From CAYTZH01 sp964442285 (GTDB taxonomy: Bacteria; Myxococcota_A; UBA9160; JAFDET01): a DNA stretch of 64,000 nucleotides. The notes beneath the pieces were generated by a model that searched no databases, was not told where the DNA came from, and saw only the letters and a list, made by a program, of their open reading frames with translations. A program made the translations under genes and the position numbers. Of the stretch, positions 37,910 through 47,900 are shown piece after piece; positions within the stretch are counted from its first letter, which is position 1; each line of letters starts with the position of its first letter. The stretch spans positions 28,840 through 92,839 of the forward strand of contig CAYTZH010000016.1 of the NCBI GenBank assembly GCA_964442285.1, written 5' to 3'.

Positions 37910-39010
37910 ATGGCCGGAGGTGGGCTCGAAGGGGTGGTGGTGGCGGATACCCGGATCTCCCGGGTGGACGGCGCCGCCGGGCGTCTGGTGGTGCGCGGCC
38001 ACGACGTGGAGGCCCTGGCGGGCCGGGTTCCGTTCGAGGCGGTCTGCGCCCTGCTCTGGGACGGGGACCGCGCGGCCGTCGCGCGGGCGGCCGCCGCTCT
38101 GGGGGCCGGCCGCGCGGCGGCGTTCGCCGGTCTCGCGGGGTTGGGCGACGCGCTCGACGCCGAGGACGCCATGGACGCGCTGCGCGCCGGGCTCGCGCAT
38201 CTCCCGTCGGCCCGGGACGAGACCGGCGCCGTGGTGGGCGCGGTGGCCGTGGTGGCGGCGGCCTGGCAGCGCCGGCGCACGGGCCGGGCGCCGCTGGCTC
38301 CGGACCCGGCGGCCTCCCACGCGGCCGACTTCCTGCGCATGCTCGACGGAGGCGAGCCGGAGCCGGCGCGGGTCGCCGCCCTGGACGCCTACCTCGCCAC
38401 GGTGGCCGAGCACGGGATGAACGCGTCCACGTTCACCGCGCGGGTGGTGGCCTCCACCGGCTCCGACGCGGTCTCCGCCGTGGTCGCCGCCCTGGGCGCC
38501 CTCAAGGGGCCCCTCCACGGTGGCGCGCCCGGACCGGTGCTCGACATGCTGGACGCCATCGGCACCCCCGAACGCGCCGCGGCGTGGCTCGAGGGAGAGC
38601 TCGCGGCCGGCCGCCGGGTGATGGGCCTGGGCCACCGGGTCTACCGGGTACGGGACCCCCGGGCCGCGGTGCTCGAGCGCGCCCTGGAGGCGCTCGACCT
38701 CGCCGGCCTCGGGAGCGGCCGCCTGCCCCTGGCGCGGGCGGTGGAGCGGGCGGCCGTCGAGGCCCTGCGCCGGCGCCATCCGGAGCGGGCCCTGCAGACC
38801 AACGTCGAGTTCTACACCGCCGTCCTGCTCGACGCCGTCGGTCTCGACCGCCGCCTGTTCACGCCCACGTTCGCCGTGGCGCGGGCCGCCGGCTGGCTGG
38901 CCCACGTGGCCGAGCAGCGCGAGGGGGGGCGCATCATCCGCCCCACGTGTCGCTACGTCGGCCCCGAGCCCGGCCCGGTCCCGGGCGGCGCGAGCGCCGC
39001 GGTGGCGTGA
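37910..39010 (+). CDS. Citrate synthase (or 2-methylcitrate synthase)
   Basis: A 366-residue citrate synthase condensing acetyl-CoA (or propionyl-CoA) with oxaloacetate. Motifs: GLEGVVVADTRISRVDG at the start, VPFEAVCALLWDG, first catalytic His in AEHGMNASTFTAR, GPLHGGAPGPV, second His in MGLGHRVYRVRDPR, and NVEFYTAVLLDAVG, where the third catalytic residue is Glu instead of the common Asp. The close SRVAGWLAHV-like text (ARAAGWLAHVAEQ) and IIRPTCRYVGP are typical. Length fits the short bacterial class. GGAGGAG stands before the ATG. The stop overlaps the TauE gene start (GTGA). Confidence 0.92.
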   Translation: MAGGGLEGVVVADTRISRVDGAAGRLVVRGHDVEALAGRVPFEAVCALLWDGDRAAVARAAAALGAGRAAAFAGLAGLGDALDAEDAMDALRAGLAHLPSARDETGAVVGAVAVVAAAWQRRRTGRAPLAPDPAASHAADFLRMLDGGEPEPARVAALDAYLATVAEHGMNASTFTARVVASTGSDAVSAVVAALGALKGPLHGGAPGPVLDMLDAIGTPERAAAWLEGELAAGRRVMGLGHRVYRVRDPRAAVLERALEALDLAGLGSGRLPLARAVERAAVEALRRRHPERALQTNVEFYTAVLLDAVGLDRRLFTPTFAVARAAGWLAHVAEQREGGRIIRPTCRYVGPEPGPVPGGASAAVA

Positions 39011-39756
39011 ACGGTCTCTCCCCTGCCGACCTGACCCTGCTCGGGGCGGTGGCCTTCGCCACCGCGGTGATGACGGCCATGGTCGGGCTGGGCGGCGGGA
39101 TCATCCTGCTCTCGGTGATGGCGATCTACCTCGAGCCGGTGATCGCCATCCCCGTGCACGGCGCGGTGCAGCTGGCCTCGAACGCCTCGCGCACCTGGAT
39201 CCAGCGTCGGCACGTCCGCTGGCCGATCCTCGGCCGCTTCGCCGTGCTGCTCGTCCCCGGGAGCATCCTGGGTCTCCTCGTCGCCCGCACACTGCCGGCG
39301 GAGGCGGTGCGCACCGGCATCGGCGTGTTCGTGCTGCTGGCGATCTGGGCCCCGAAGTGGCTCTTCCTCGGGATCGACCCGGAGCACACCCACCCGACGC
39401 GGCGCTTCCTCTGGCTCGGCGGTGCGATCGGCTTCCTCAACACCGCCGTCGGTGCCGTGGGACCGCTCCTCGGCCCCTTCCTGCGCGGCATCGGCCTCAC
39501 GCGCCACGGGATCGTGGGCAGCTTCGCGGCGGTCCAGAGCCTGGGCCACGCGGTGAAGATCGCGGTCTTCACCGTCGCCGGCTTCGCCTTCGCGGCCTGG
39601 CTCGGGCCGATCGCCCTGCTCGCCGGGTGCGTGGTGGCCGGCACCTGGGTCGGGAGCCGCCTGCTCGACCGGGTGCCCGAGCGCGTCTTCCAGCTGCTCT
39701 ACAAGGCGTCGCTCACGGCCCTGGCCCTGCGGCTGCTGGTGGCGCCGTTCCTCTGA
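39007..39756 (+). CDS. TauE/SafE family transporter
   Basis: A 249-residue integral membrane protein of the sulfite exporter TauE/SafE (DUF81) family, which moves sulfoacetate, sulfite or other organic anions. About eight helices are visible, in two similar halves: AFATAVMTAMVGLGGGIILL and GGAIGFLNTAVGAVGPLLGP carry the family's glycine-rich loops. GTG start overlapping the citrate synthase stop, which hints that it may export or import an organic acid linked to that enzyme. Substrate not determined. Confidence 0.88.
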   Translation: MNGLSPADLTLLGAVAFATAVMTAMVGLGGGIILLSVMAIYLEPVIAIPVHGAVQLASNASRTWIQRRHVRWPILGRFAVLLVPGSILGLLVARTLPAEAVRTGIGVFVLLAIWAPKWLFLGIDPEHTHPTRRFLWLGGAIGFLNTAVGAVGPLLGPFLRGIGLTRHGIVGSFAAVQSLGHAVKIAVFTVAGFAFAAWLGPIALLAGCVVAGTWVGSRLLDRVPERVFQLLYKASLTALALRLLVAPFL

Positions 39757-39772
39757 GGTGCGCCGCCGTCGG

Positions 39773-39801
39773 TTGACACCGCGCGGAGTGCCACCTTTCC
39801 T
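39773..39801 (+). promoter_or_regulatory. Promoter of the metallo-hydrolase gene
   Basis: TTGACA (39773-39778), a 17-base spacer and TTTCCT (39796-39801), then 6 bases and the GTG at 39808. The -35 is perfect, and the start codon position again implies a leaderless mRNA. Confidence 0.55.
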
Positions 39802-39807
39802 CGAGGG

Positions 39808-40923
39808 GTGCCCCGACACGCCGCCATCGCCCGGCTCGTCCTCGGGCTCCTGCTCGCGCTCGCCTCCGCGGCCTGTGCGCCGCCGGCCCTGGAGCCCTAC
39901 TCGCGCTCCAACGACGCCGCGCTGCTCTATGCCGCCCATCGGGACGAGGGCGGCTTCTTCAACCCCTGGGCGCCGTGGCCCCACCGCGCCCTCGACGTGC
40001 TGCGCTGGACCTTCAGCCGCAATGCCTACGAGAGGCGCGGCGATCCCGAGATCCCGGTCGTCCCGGCCGACGCCGCGAGCCTCCGCGGTGTCGAGCAGTC
40101 CGCCTCGGTGATCTGGGTCGGGCACGCCACCTTCGCGGTCCACGACGACGCCGACGTCTTCCTCACCGACCCCCACTTCGGCAAGCGCGCCCTGATCCCG
40201 GCGCGGGTGGTGCCGCCCGGGCTGCCGATCGAGGCGATCCCGGACCGAGCCTTCGCCGTGGTGTCCCACAACCACTACGACCACCTCGACGCCTGGTCGG
40301 TGGAGCGCCTGCCGCAGACGATGCACTGGTTCGTGCCCCTCGGGCTGGCCGACTGGTTCCGGGAGCGCGGCCGTGCGCAGGTTGTCGAGCTCGACTGGTG
40401 GGAGAGCGTCCAGCACGGCCGCTGGACGATCACCTGCCTCCCGTCCCAGCACTGGTCGCGGCGCATCGGCGAGGGCGAGAACGAGAGCCTGTGGTGCTCC
40501 TGGCTGCTGGACTCCGGCGAGCGGCGCTACTACTTCGCCGGCGACACCGGCTACTTCCACGGCTTCGCCGAGTTCGGGCGCCGCTTCGGGCCGATCGACG
40601 TGGCCATGCTGCCCATCGGCGCCTACGCGCCGCGCTGGTTCATGCAGTACCAGCACATGGATCCGGCGCAGGCCTACCGGGCCTTCCGCGACCTGGGCGC
40701 CGACTGGATGCTCCCCATGCACTGGGGGACCTTCGACCTCACCGACGAGCCCCTCGACCTGCCGCCCCGGGAGCTCGCCCGGGCGGTCGCCGAGGCCGGC
40801 GGCGACCCGAGCCGGGTGCGGCTGCTGGCCGTGGGGGAGCGCTGGCACCTCCCCGAGGCCGCGGCCGCCGAATCTGGCGCCCTGCCGGGAACCAAACCGG
40901 GTCCGGAGGCGTCCCTCCCGTAA
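39808..40923 (+). CDS. MBL-fold metallo-hydrolase, lipoprotein (UlaG/NAPE-PLD-like)
   Basis: A 371-residue metallo-beta-lactamase-fold hydrolase. The signal peptide ends in the lipobox ASAAC (about Cys23). The fold begins SVIWVGHATFAVHDD near residue 103; the metal ligands are in SHNHYDHLD, with further His/Asp in SQHWSRR, YFAGDTGYFHGF and LPMHWGTFDL. The sequence and length resemble NAPE-phospholipase D-like and UlaG-like lactonase or phosphodiesterase proteins. It should act at the envelope, perhaps on lipids or cyclic esters. GTG start. Its stop overlaps the next start (TAATG). Confidence 0.9.
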   Translation: MPRHAAIARLVLGLLLALASAACAPPALEPYSRSNDAALLYAAHRDEGGFFNPWAPWPHRALDVLRWTFSRNAYERRGDPEIPVVPADAASLRGVEQSASVIWVGHATFAVHDDADVFLTDPHFGKRALIPARVVPPGLPIEAIPDRAFAVVSHNHYDHLDAWSVERLPQTMHWFVPLGLADWFRERGRAQVVELDWWESVQHGRWTITCLPSQHWSRRIGEGENESLWCSWLLDSGERRYYFAGDTGYFHGFAEFGRRFGPIDVAMLPIGAYAPRWFMQYQHMDPAQAYRAFRDLGADWMLPMHWGTFDLTDEPLDLPPRELARAVAEAGGDPSRVRLLAVGERWHLPEAAAAESGALPGTKPGPEASLP

Positions 40924-41498
40924 TGGTGTTGGGTTCCCTGCGACGGCGCCTCGCGCTCCGCGCGCTGGCAGCCCCGGGGCTGGCGGCATGCCTGCTCCTC
41001 GGCGGCTGCGGCGCGTGCGAGCGCGAGGCGAGCGTCCAGCCCCCGCCCGCGTCGACCTCGGCGGATCCGGGAACGACGGCCGACCCCTGGTCGCCGCTGC
41101 CCGAGGGCGGCGCCATGGCCCGTCCCGAGCTGGGGCCGGAGGTCGCCGGGGACCCGTCGCCGGGCGAGGCGCCTCCCGATGCCGAGCCCCGGGTGGCCCT
41201 CGAGGACGGCCTGCCCGCCGAGGTTCCCCGCTATCCGGGCGCCCGCTCCCTCACCCAGCGAGAGCTGCCCGACGGCGGCTTCGTGGCCGGCTTCGAGACG
41301 GCGGACGCGCCCGAGACGGCCCTGGAGGAGCTCCGGGCCCGCTACACCGCCGAGGGCTGGGCGGTGGAGCGCGCCTCCGGGGAGGGCGACCACGGGAGCT
41401 TCGAGGCCCGTCGCGGGGCGGAGCGCGTCTACGTGTATCTCACGGTCCAGGACGGCGAGACCCGGCTCTTCTTCCGCGCCGACCGGCCCGGGCGCTAG
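40923..41498 (+). CDS. Hypothetical lipoprotein
   Basis: A 191-residue exported protein of no recognised family. Signal peptide with lipobox LLGGC near Cys28, then CGACEREASVQPPPAST and a Pro/Gly/Ala linker to about residue 98. A small alpha-beta domain follows: EVPRYPGARSLTQRELPDGG, FVAGFETADAPETALEELRA, then YTAEGWAVERA and RVYVYLTVQDGETRLFFRAD, similar in layout to lipoproteins that report a small change in a molecule's state, but that is only a likeness. Coupled to the metallo-hydrolase gene by TAATG. Confidence 0.78.
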   Translation: MVLGSLRRRLALRALAAPGLAACLLLGGCGACEREASVQPPPASTSADPGTTADPWSPLPEGGAMARPELGPEVAGDPSPGEAPPDAEPRVALEDGLPAEVPRYPGARSLTQRELPDGGFVAGFETADAPETALEELRARYTAEGWAVERASGEGDHGSFEARRGAERVYVYLTVQDGETRLFFRADRPGR

Positions 41499-41520
41499 CT
41501 CGTCCAGGGCGCTCCGGGAC

Positions 41521-42747
41521 TCACGGCAGCAGCAGGCCGGCCACGCAGCCGGTCATCAGGGTGGCGAGGGTGCCCGCCAGGATGGAGCGCAGGCCCAGGC
41601 GGGCCAGGTCGCTCCGGCGCGACGGGGCGATGGTGCCGATGCCGCCCAGGAGGATGGCGAGGGAGCCCAGGTTGGCGAAGCCGCACAGGGCGTAGGAGAG
41701 GATCACGGCCGAGCGCGGCGCCACGGCCTCCTGCTCGATGAGGGCCGCCAGCTCCTGATAGGCCAGGAACTCGTTCAGCACCGTCTTCAGACCCATGAGG
41801 CCCGCCAGCGGCACGGCGTCCTGCCAGGGGACGCCCATCAGCCAGACCAGCGGGCGGAAGGGCAGGCCGAGCAGCGCCTGGAGGGTGAGGTCGTCCATGC
41901 CCACCAGGCTGCCCAGACCGCCGACGGCGTCGTTCATCAGGTCCACCAGGGCCACGAAGGCCAGCAGCAGGGCGCCCACGGTGGCGGCGAGCCGCAGGCC
42001 GTCGAGGGCGCCGCGCGCCGCGGCGTCGATCACGTTGACCGACGGGCGCTCCACCTGGGCGTGGCCCCGGGTGAGGGTCTCGGGGGTCTCGGTCTCGGGC
42101 ACCATGACCTTGGCCAGCAGGATCGCCGCGGGCGCCGAGAGCAGGCTCGCGATGACCAGGTGTCCGGCGTAGTCGCCTCCGCCGAGGATCGCCACGTAGG
42201 CCACCAGCACCGAGCCGGCCACGGTCGCCATGCCCGTGGTCATCAGGGTGAAGAGCTCGGAGCGCGTCATGGCCGCCACGAAGGGCTTCACCACCAGGGC
42301 GGCCTCGGTCATGCCCACGAACACGTTGGCCACCGCCGCCAGGCTCTCCGCGCCCGAGGTGCCGAGCAGCCGGCCCAGGGCGGCGGCCAGCAGGTCCACC
42401 ACCCGCTGCATCAGCCCCAGGTGGTAGAGCACGGCGAACACGCTGCCCATGAAGATGATGATGGGCAGGACGTTCACCACGAAGGAGAAGCCCGTCTCGG
42501 CCAGGCTGCCGAAGACGAAGCGCACGCCCGTGTCGGTGTAGCCGAGGAAGGCGGCGGCGGCCTCGTTCAGGGCCACGAAGAAAGCGGCGCGCGCCGGGCT
42601 GCGCAGCAGAATCGCCCCGAGAACCAGCTGCAGGGCCACGCCCGCGCCGACCACCCGCCAGGGCACCCGGTCCCGGCGCTCCGAGCAGGCCCAGGCCAGG
42701 GCGATCATCACCCCGAGGCCCAGGGCCGCGATGGCGCGCTCCGCCAT
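41521..42747 (-). CDS. nupC: Concentrative nucleoside transporter (NupC family)
   Basis: A 408-residue inner-membrane symporter of the CNT family importing nucleosides with H+ or Na+. It has the family's N-terminal helices with IALAWACSERRDRVPWRVV, the gate domain VFGSLAETGFSFVVNVLPII, the nucleoside-site motifs VANVFVGMTEAALVVKPF and MTTGMATVAGSVLVAYV, and GLKTVLNEFLAYQELAAL with SYALCGFANLGSLAI late in the protein. Length matches bacterial CNTs. Its ATG overlaps the thiE stop by one base (TGATG). Nothing in the promoter points to a specific inducer. Confidence 0.95.
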   Translation of the reverse strand: MAERAIAALGLGVMIALAWACSERRDRVPWRVVGAGVALQLVLGAILLRSPARAAFFVALNEAAAAFLGYTDTGVRFVFGSLAETGFSFVVNVLPIIIFMGSVFAVLYHLGLMQRVVDLLAAALGRLLGTSGAESLAAVANVFVGMTEAALVVKPFVAAMTRSELFTLMTTGMATVAGSVLVAYVAILGGGDYAGHLVIASLLSAPAAILLAKVMVPETETPETLTRGHAQVERPSVNVIDAAARGALDGLRLAATVGALLLAFVALVDLMNDAVGGLGSLVGMDDLTLQALLGLPFRPLVWLMGVPWQDAVPLAGLMGLKTVLNEFLAYQELAALIEQEAVAPRSAVILSYALCGFANLGSLAILLGGIGTIAPSRRSDLARLGLRSILAGTLATLMTGCVAGLLLP

Positions 42748-43382
42748 CAGGCGGCGGGCTCCGAGGCCAGGGCGTCGACCAGCGCGCGCGTGGCCGCCTC
42801 GGGATCGCGGGCGCCCGCGACGGCGGAGATCACGGCCACGCCCCGGGCCCCGGCCGCCCGGGCGCGCGCGGCGTTCGCGGCGTCGATGCCGCCGATCGCC
42901 ACCACGGGAATCGGCGCCACCTCCCCGGCGACCTCCCGCAGGGCCTCGAGACCCCGCTCGCTGTAGCCCGTGTCCTTCGACGTCGTACCGAACACGGGGC
43001 CGAAGGCGACGTAGTCCACCGCATCCGCCCGGGCCCGGCGCGCCTGCTCCGGGTCGTGGGTCGAGCGGCCGACGGCCAGACGGGCGCGCGCGACGGCGGG
43101 CAGGCGGCCGGGGGCCAGGTCCTCCTGGCCCAGGTGCACCGCGTCCGCCTCGGCCAGCAGCGCCAGGTCGAAGCGGTCGTTCACCACGAAGGCCGCGCCC
43201 GCCTCCCGGGTGAGGGCGCGGATCGCGCGCGCCCAGGCCAGGATCTCGCGGTCCGGGGTGTGCTTGGCGCGGAGCTGGACCACCGTGGCCCCGCCCCTGC
43301 ACGCGGCGCGGGCCTGGGCGACGGGATCGGTGGACCAACGCGGGTCGTCGTCGGCGAGCACGTGGACGCCGGCGAATCGCAC
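42747..43382 (-). CDS. thiE: Thiamine phosphate synthase
   Basis: A 211-residue TIM-barrel enzyme joining the pyrimidine and thiazole halves of thiamine. Motifs: VVQLRAKHTPDREILAWARA near residue 34, FVVNDRFDLALLAEADAVHL with the Mg/pyrophosphate residues, GRSTHDPEQARRA, VDYVAFGPVFGTTSKDTG and IPVVAIGGIDAANAARA. The later ISAV matches the thiazole phosphate site. Length normal. No other thiamine genes are near; it sits between ntrC and nupC on the same strand, 9 bases after ntrC. A TPP riboswitch is not visible. Confidence 0.95.
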   Translation of the reverse strand: MRFAGVHVLADDDPRWSTDPVAQARAACRGGATVVQLRAKHTPDREILAWARAIRALTREAGAAFVVNDRFDLALLAEADAVHLGQEDLAPGRLPAVARARLAVGRSTHDPEQARRARADAVDYVAFGPVFGTTSKDTGYSERGLEALREVAGEVAPIPVVAIGGIDAANAARARAAGARGVAVISAVAGARDPEAATRALVDALASEPAA

Positions 43383-43391
43383 CCCCGACGC

Positions 43392-44815
<1,424 letters not shown>

Positions 44816-44819
<4 letters not shown>

Positions 44820-45898
44820 TCGCTCCTCCGCCAGGGGAGATCGACCCGTACCCGCGCCCCGCCGGCGGGCTCCGACTGCACCCGCAGCCGTCCCTGGTGG
44901 CGCGTCACCCAGTGATCCGCCAGCGGCAGGCCGAGTCCGGTGCCCTCCTTGCGGGTGGTGAAGAAGGGGGTGGCCACCTTGTCGATGACCTCGGGCGAGA
45001 TGCCCGGGCCCGTGTCGAGGAACTCCACGGCGACCGTCGGGACCGGCGCGCCGCCGGCATCCACCAGCCGCTGGTCCAGGGCCATGCGCGTGGAGACGGT
45101 GAGCGTGCCGCCGCCCTGGGGACCCATGGCCTCGCAGGCGTTGCGGGCCACGTTGAGGAAGACCTGGGTGAGCCGGGCGCGGTCGCCGGGCAGATCCGGG
45201 ATCGACGGGTCGTAGGCGCGCACCGCCTCGACGCCCCGGCTCACGCTGTCGTGGGTGAGCACGTCGAGGACCTCGTCGAGCAGGTGGTGCAGGTTGACCG
45301 GCTCCAGGCGCAGCTCGTCGCCCCGGGCCAGGGTCATGAAGTCCTCGACCAGATCGGCGATCCGGTCCACCTCGCGCACGATCAGCTTGGCCACCTCCCG
45401 GTTGCGGTCGTCGGAGGCGCGGGAGAGCAGCAGCTCGCCGGCCCCGCGGATGCCGCCCAGGGGGTTCTTGACCTCGTGGGCGAGGCCCATGGCGATCCGC
45501 CCGAAGATCTCGAGGCGCTCGCGCTCGGCGGCGTCGGCCTCGAGGCCACGGCGCACGGTCTGGTCGCGCAGGGAGACGACCACGCCGTCCACGTTTCCCT
45601 CGGCGTCGAAGACGGGCGATGCCGCCACGTCCACCAGGGCATCGGCCTCGAGCCGCCGTTGGATGGGCTGGTCGCTGTCTGCCGTGGCGCGGGCCGTGTC
45701 GAGAGCCGAGCGGCAGAGACGCGCGATGGCATGGTCGTCGCCGTGGACGTCCTCGATCGGCCGGCCGCGGATCGCATCGGCCGACTCCTCGAGGATGCGA
45801 CAGGCCTCGGGGTTCATCTGACGGACGATCCCCCACTCGTCGACCACGACGATCCCCTCGAGCATGGCGCCGAGGACGTGCTGGAGGTCCAAGGGCAT
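44816..45898 (-). CDS. ntrB: NtrB-type nitrogen sensor histidine kinase
   Basis: A 360-residue soluble histidine kinase. PAS domain (about 5-115) begins LGAMLEGIVVVDEWGIVRQM. The phosphoacceptor region GLAHEVKNPLGGIRGAGELL (His about 139) is the classic NtrB signature. The ATPase domain has NVARNACEAM, DTGPGISPEV, ATPFFTTRKEGTGLGLPL. It phosphorylates NtrC when nitrogen is short, normally under control of a PII protein; no glnB or glnA is present here. A perfect GACTCCCC/GGGGAGTC dyad is 33 bases upstream. No clear Shine-Dalgarno. Confidence 0.94.
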
Positions 45899-45930
45899 CG
45901 CGAGGTCCCTACGAAACCGGGTTCTACGAG

Positions 45931-45948
45931 GACTCCCCTTGGGGAGTC
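45931..45948. promoter_or_regulatory. Inverted repeat between ntrB and moeA
   Basis: Arms GACTCCCC and GGGGAGTC separated by two T bases form an 18-base dyad in the 146-base divergent region. It is upstream of ntrB and moeA starts. It could be an operator or a 5' leader hairpin; it is not followed by a T-run. Confidence 0.5.
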
Positions 45949-45986
45949 TGCCTAATTCTTGAGCAACGTAGCCGTCGGTTCCGCTC

Positions 45987-46025
45987 GCGTCGAGGAGGCT
46001 TCGCGCTTGCGTCGAGGAGGCTTCG
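45987..46025. repeat. Short direct repeat, 17 bases at 22-base period
   Basis: GCGTCGAGGAGGCTTCG at 45987-46003 and 46009-46025, ending 20 bases before the moeA start. Each copy includes GAGGAGG, a Shine-Dalgarno-like sequence, though neither copy is at a working distance from the ATG. Confidence 0.9.
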
Positions 46026-46031
46026 AGGTGG

Positions 46032-46037
46032 TACCGT
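46032..46037 (+). promoter_or_regulatory. -10 element of moeA
   Basis: TACCGT followed by 7 bases and the ATG at 46045. It lies just past the duplicated sequence; no Shine-Dalgarno is between it and the start. Confidence 0.4.
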
Positions 46038-46044
46038 CGGCTCC

Positions 46045-47271
46045 ATGCGGACCGGGCTCGAGGTGGCGGAGGCCCAGGCGGCGGTCCTCGAGGCCGTCTC
46101 GCCCCTGCCGCCGGAGACGGTTCCCGCCCGGGAGGCCCTGGGCCGCGTGCTCGCCGAGGACGTGGTCTCGTCCCGGGAGCTGCCCCCCGCCGACAACAGC
46201 GCCATGGATGGCTACGCCGTCCGCTCCGAGGATCCGGAGGGCCTGCGGAGCGTGGTCTACGAGGTCGCCGCGGGCGGCCAGGCGCCCCATCCCCTGGGCC
46301 CGGGCCAGGTGGCCCGGATCTTCACCGGGGCCCCGATCCCACCCGGTGCCGACGCCGTGGTGCGTCAGGAGGACGTGGCGCGCGAGGGCGAGCGGGTGCG
46401 GGTGCCGGCGGTCGCCGCCGGTCGTGACGTGCGCCGGGCCGGCGAGGACGTCCGCCGCGGCGAGACGGTGCTCCGCGCCGGCGACCGTCTGGGGCCCGCC
46501 CACCTGGGCATGCTGGCCAGCCTGGGGCGTACGAGCGCCGCGGTGCGGGCGCGGCCCCGGGTGGCCCTGCTCTCCGGAGGCGACGAGCTGGTGGAGCCCG
46601 ACGGCGACATCCACGGCGGCCGCATCGTAGGGTCGAACGCCTACTCCCTCGACGCCCAGTGTCGCGAGGCCGGGGCCGAGCCCTTCTACCTGGGGATCGC
46701 CCGGGACGATCCCGCCGACCTCGAGGCGCGGTTGCGCGCGGGCCTGCGCGCCGACGTGCTGGTGAGCTCCGCCGGCGTCTCGGTGGGCGACCGCGACCAC
46801 GTGCGCGAGGTGCTCACCAAGCTGGGCTGTCGGCTCGTGTTCTGGGGCGTTCGGATGAAGCCCGGCTTCCCTCTGGTGTTCGGCGCCTTCGAGCCCGGTC
46901 CCCTCGTCTTCGGGCTGCCGGGCAATCCGGTGTCGGCCATGGTGACCTTCGAGCAGTTCGTCGGGCCGGCGCTGCGGAAGCTGGCGGGGCTGCGGCGCTG
47001 GTTCCGGCCGCGGGTGACCGCGACCCTGGCCCACGACCTCAACAAGCCCGCCGGGCGGCTCCACTTCGTGCGCGTGCGCCTGGAGCGGACGGACGGCGGG
47101 ATCCGCGCCCACGCGTCCGGGAACCAGAGCTCGGGCGTGCTGCGCTCCATGGTCGAGGCCCAGGGCCTGCTGATCTTCCCGGCGGCGGCGACGGCGCTGC
47201 GGGCCGGCGAGCCCGCCGCGGTGCAGGTGCTCGACCCGGAGTTCCTGCTCGCCGCCGACGCCGGTGTCTGA
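46045..47271 (+). CDS. moeA: Molybdopterin molybdenumtransferase
   Basis: A 408-residue enzyme inserting molybdate into adenylylated molybdopterin. Domains in family order: LPPADNSAMDGYAVRSED (residues about 49-66), the FTGAPIPPGADAVVRQED loop, VRRAGEDVRRGETVLRAGDR, LLSGGDELVEPD, and the MPT-binding region VSSAGVSVGDRDHVREVL, followed by MKPGFPLVFG and GLPGNPVSAMVTFEQFV. The C-terminal beta domain ends the protein. Overlaps the mobA start by 8 bases, so the two are coupled in a molybdenum cofactor operon. Confidence 0.96.
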   Translation: MRTGLEVAEAQAAVLEAVSPLPPETVPAREALGRVLAEDVVSSRELPPADNSAMDGYAVRSEDPEGLRSVVYEVAAGGQAPHPLGPGQVARIFTGAPIPPGADAVVRQEDVAREGERVRVPAVAAGRDVRRAGEDVRRGETVLRAGDRLGPAHLGMLASLGRTSAAVRARPRVALLSGGDELVEPDGDIHGGRIVGSNAYSLDAQCREAGAEPFYLGIARDDPADLEARLRAGLRADVLVSSAGVSVGDRDHVREVLTKLGCRLVFWGVRMKPGFPLVFGAFEPGPLVFGLPGNPVSAMVTFEQFVGPALRKLAGLRRWFRPRVTATLAHDLNKPAGRLHFVRVRLERTDGGIRAHASGNQSSGVLRSMVEAQGLLIFPAAATALRAGEPAAVQVLDPEFLLAADAGV

Positions 47272-47869
47272 GCCCGGCGCCCGCTCCGGCCGGCTGGTCG
47301 AGGTCTCCGGGGCGCTTCTCCTCGGCGGCGCCAGCTCGCGCATGGGGCGCGACAAGGCCCACCTGCCCTTCGAGGGCCGACCCCTGGCCGTGCGAGCGGC
47401 CTCGCTGCTGGACTCGCTCTTCGAAGAGGTGCTGCTGGTCGGCGGCGAGCCGCCGGCCGACGCCCCCGGTCGCCGCATCGCCGACGGACCGGGGCCGCGC
47501 TGCCCGCTGCGGGGCGTGGTGGCGGCCCTCGAGGCCACCCGCGCCGAGCGGGTGCTGCTGCTCGCCACCGACCTGCCCCGGGTCCCGCCGGAGCTGCTCC
47601 TGGGTCTGCTGGCCTGGCCCCCGGCCGATGCGGTGGTCCCCCGGGCCGAGGGCCGGCTCCAGCCCCTGTGCGCCCTCTACCGGCGGGAGCCCGCCCTGGC
47701 CGAGGCCCGGCGTCGCCTCGCCGACGGCCGGCTGCGCCTGCTCGACTGGCTGGAGGCCCTCGCGCCGAGCGTGATCGAGGGCGCCGACCTGGCGGTGCTC
47801 GACCCGTCGGGCCAGGCGCTGGCCAACGTCAACACGCCCGAGGATGTGACCCGCCTCGCCACTCCGTGA
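47264..47869 (+). CDS. mobA: Molybdenum cofactor guanylyltransferase
   Basis: A 201-residue nucleotidyltransferase that attaches GMP to the molybdenum cofactor, giving the bis-MGD form used by DMSO reductase-family enzymes. Motifs: SGALLLGGASSRMGRDKA near residue 14 (nucleotide binding; consensus GGxSxRMGxDK), CPLRGVVAALEA, LLATDLPRVPPELLL with the Mg-binding Asp, and ANVNTPEDVTRLA at the end, a close match to MobA. GTG start within the moeA tail. It implies that this organism has molybdoenzymes of the bis-MGD type, none of which lie in the window. Confidence 0.94.
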   Translation: MSEPGARSGRLVEVSGALLLGGASSRMGRDKAHLPFEGRPLAVRAASLLDSLFEEVLLVGGEPPADAPGRRIADGPGPRCPLRGVVAALEATRAERVLLLATDLPRVPPELLLGLLAWPPADAVVPRAEGRLQPLCALYRREPALAEARRRLADGRLRLLDWLEALAPSVIEGADLAVLDPSGQALANVNTPEDVTRLATP

Positions 47870-47900
47870 CCCCGCGGCGGAACCCGTCCGGTTAGAATCG

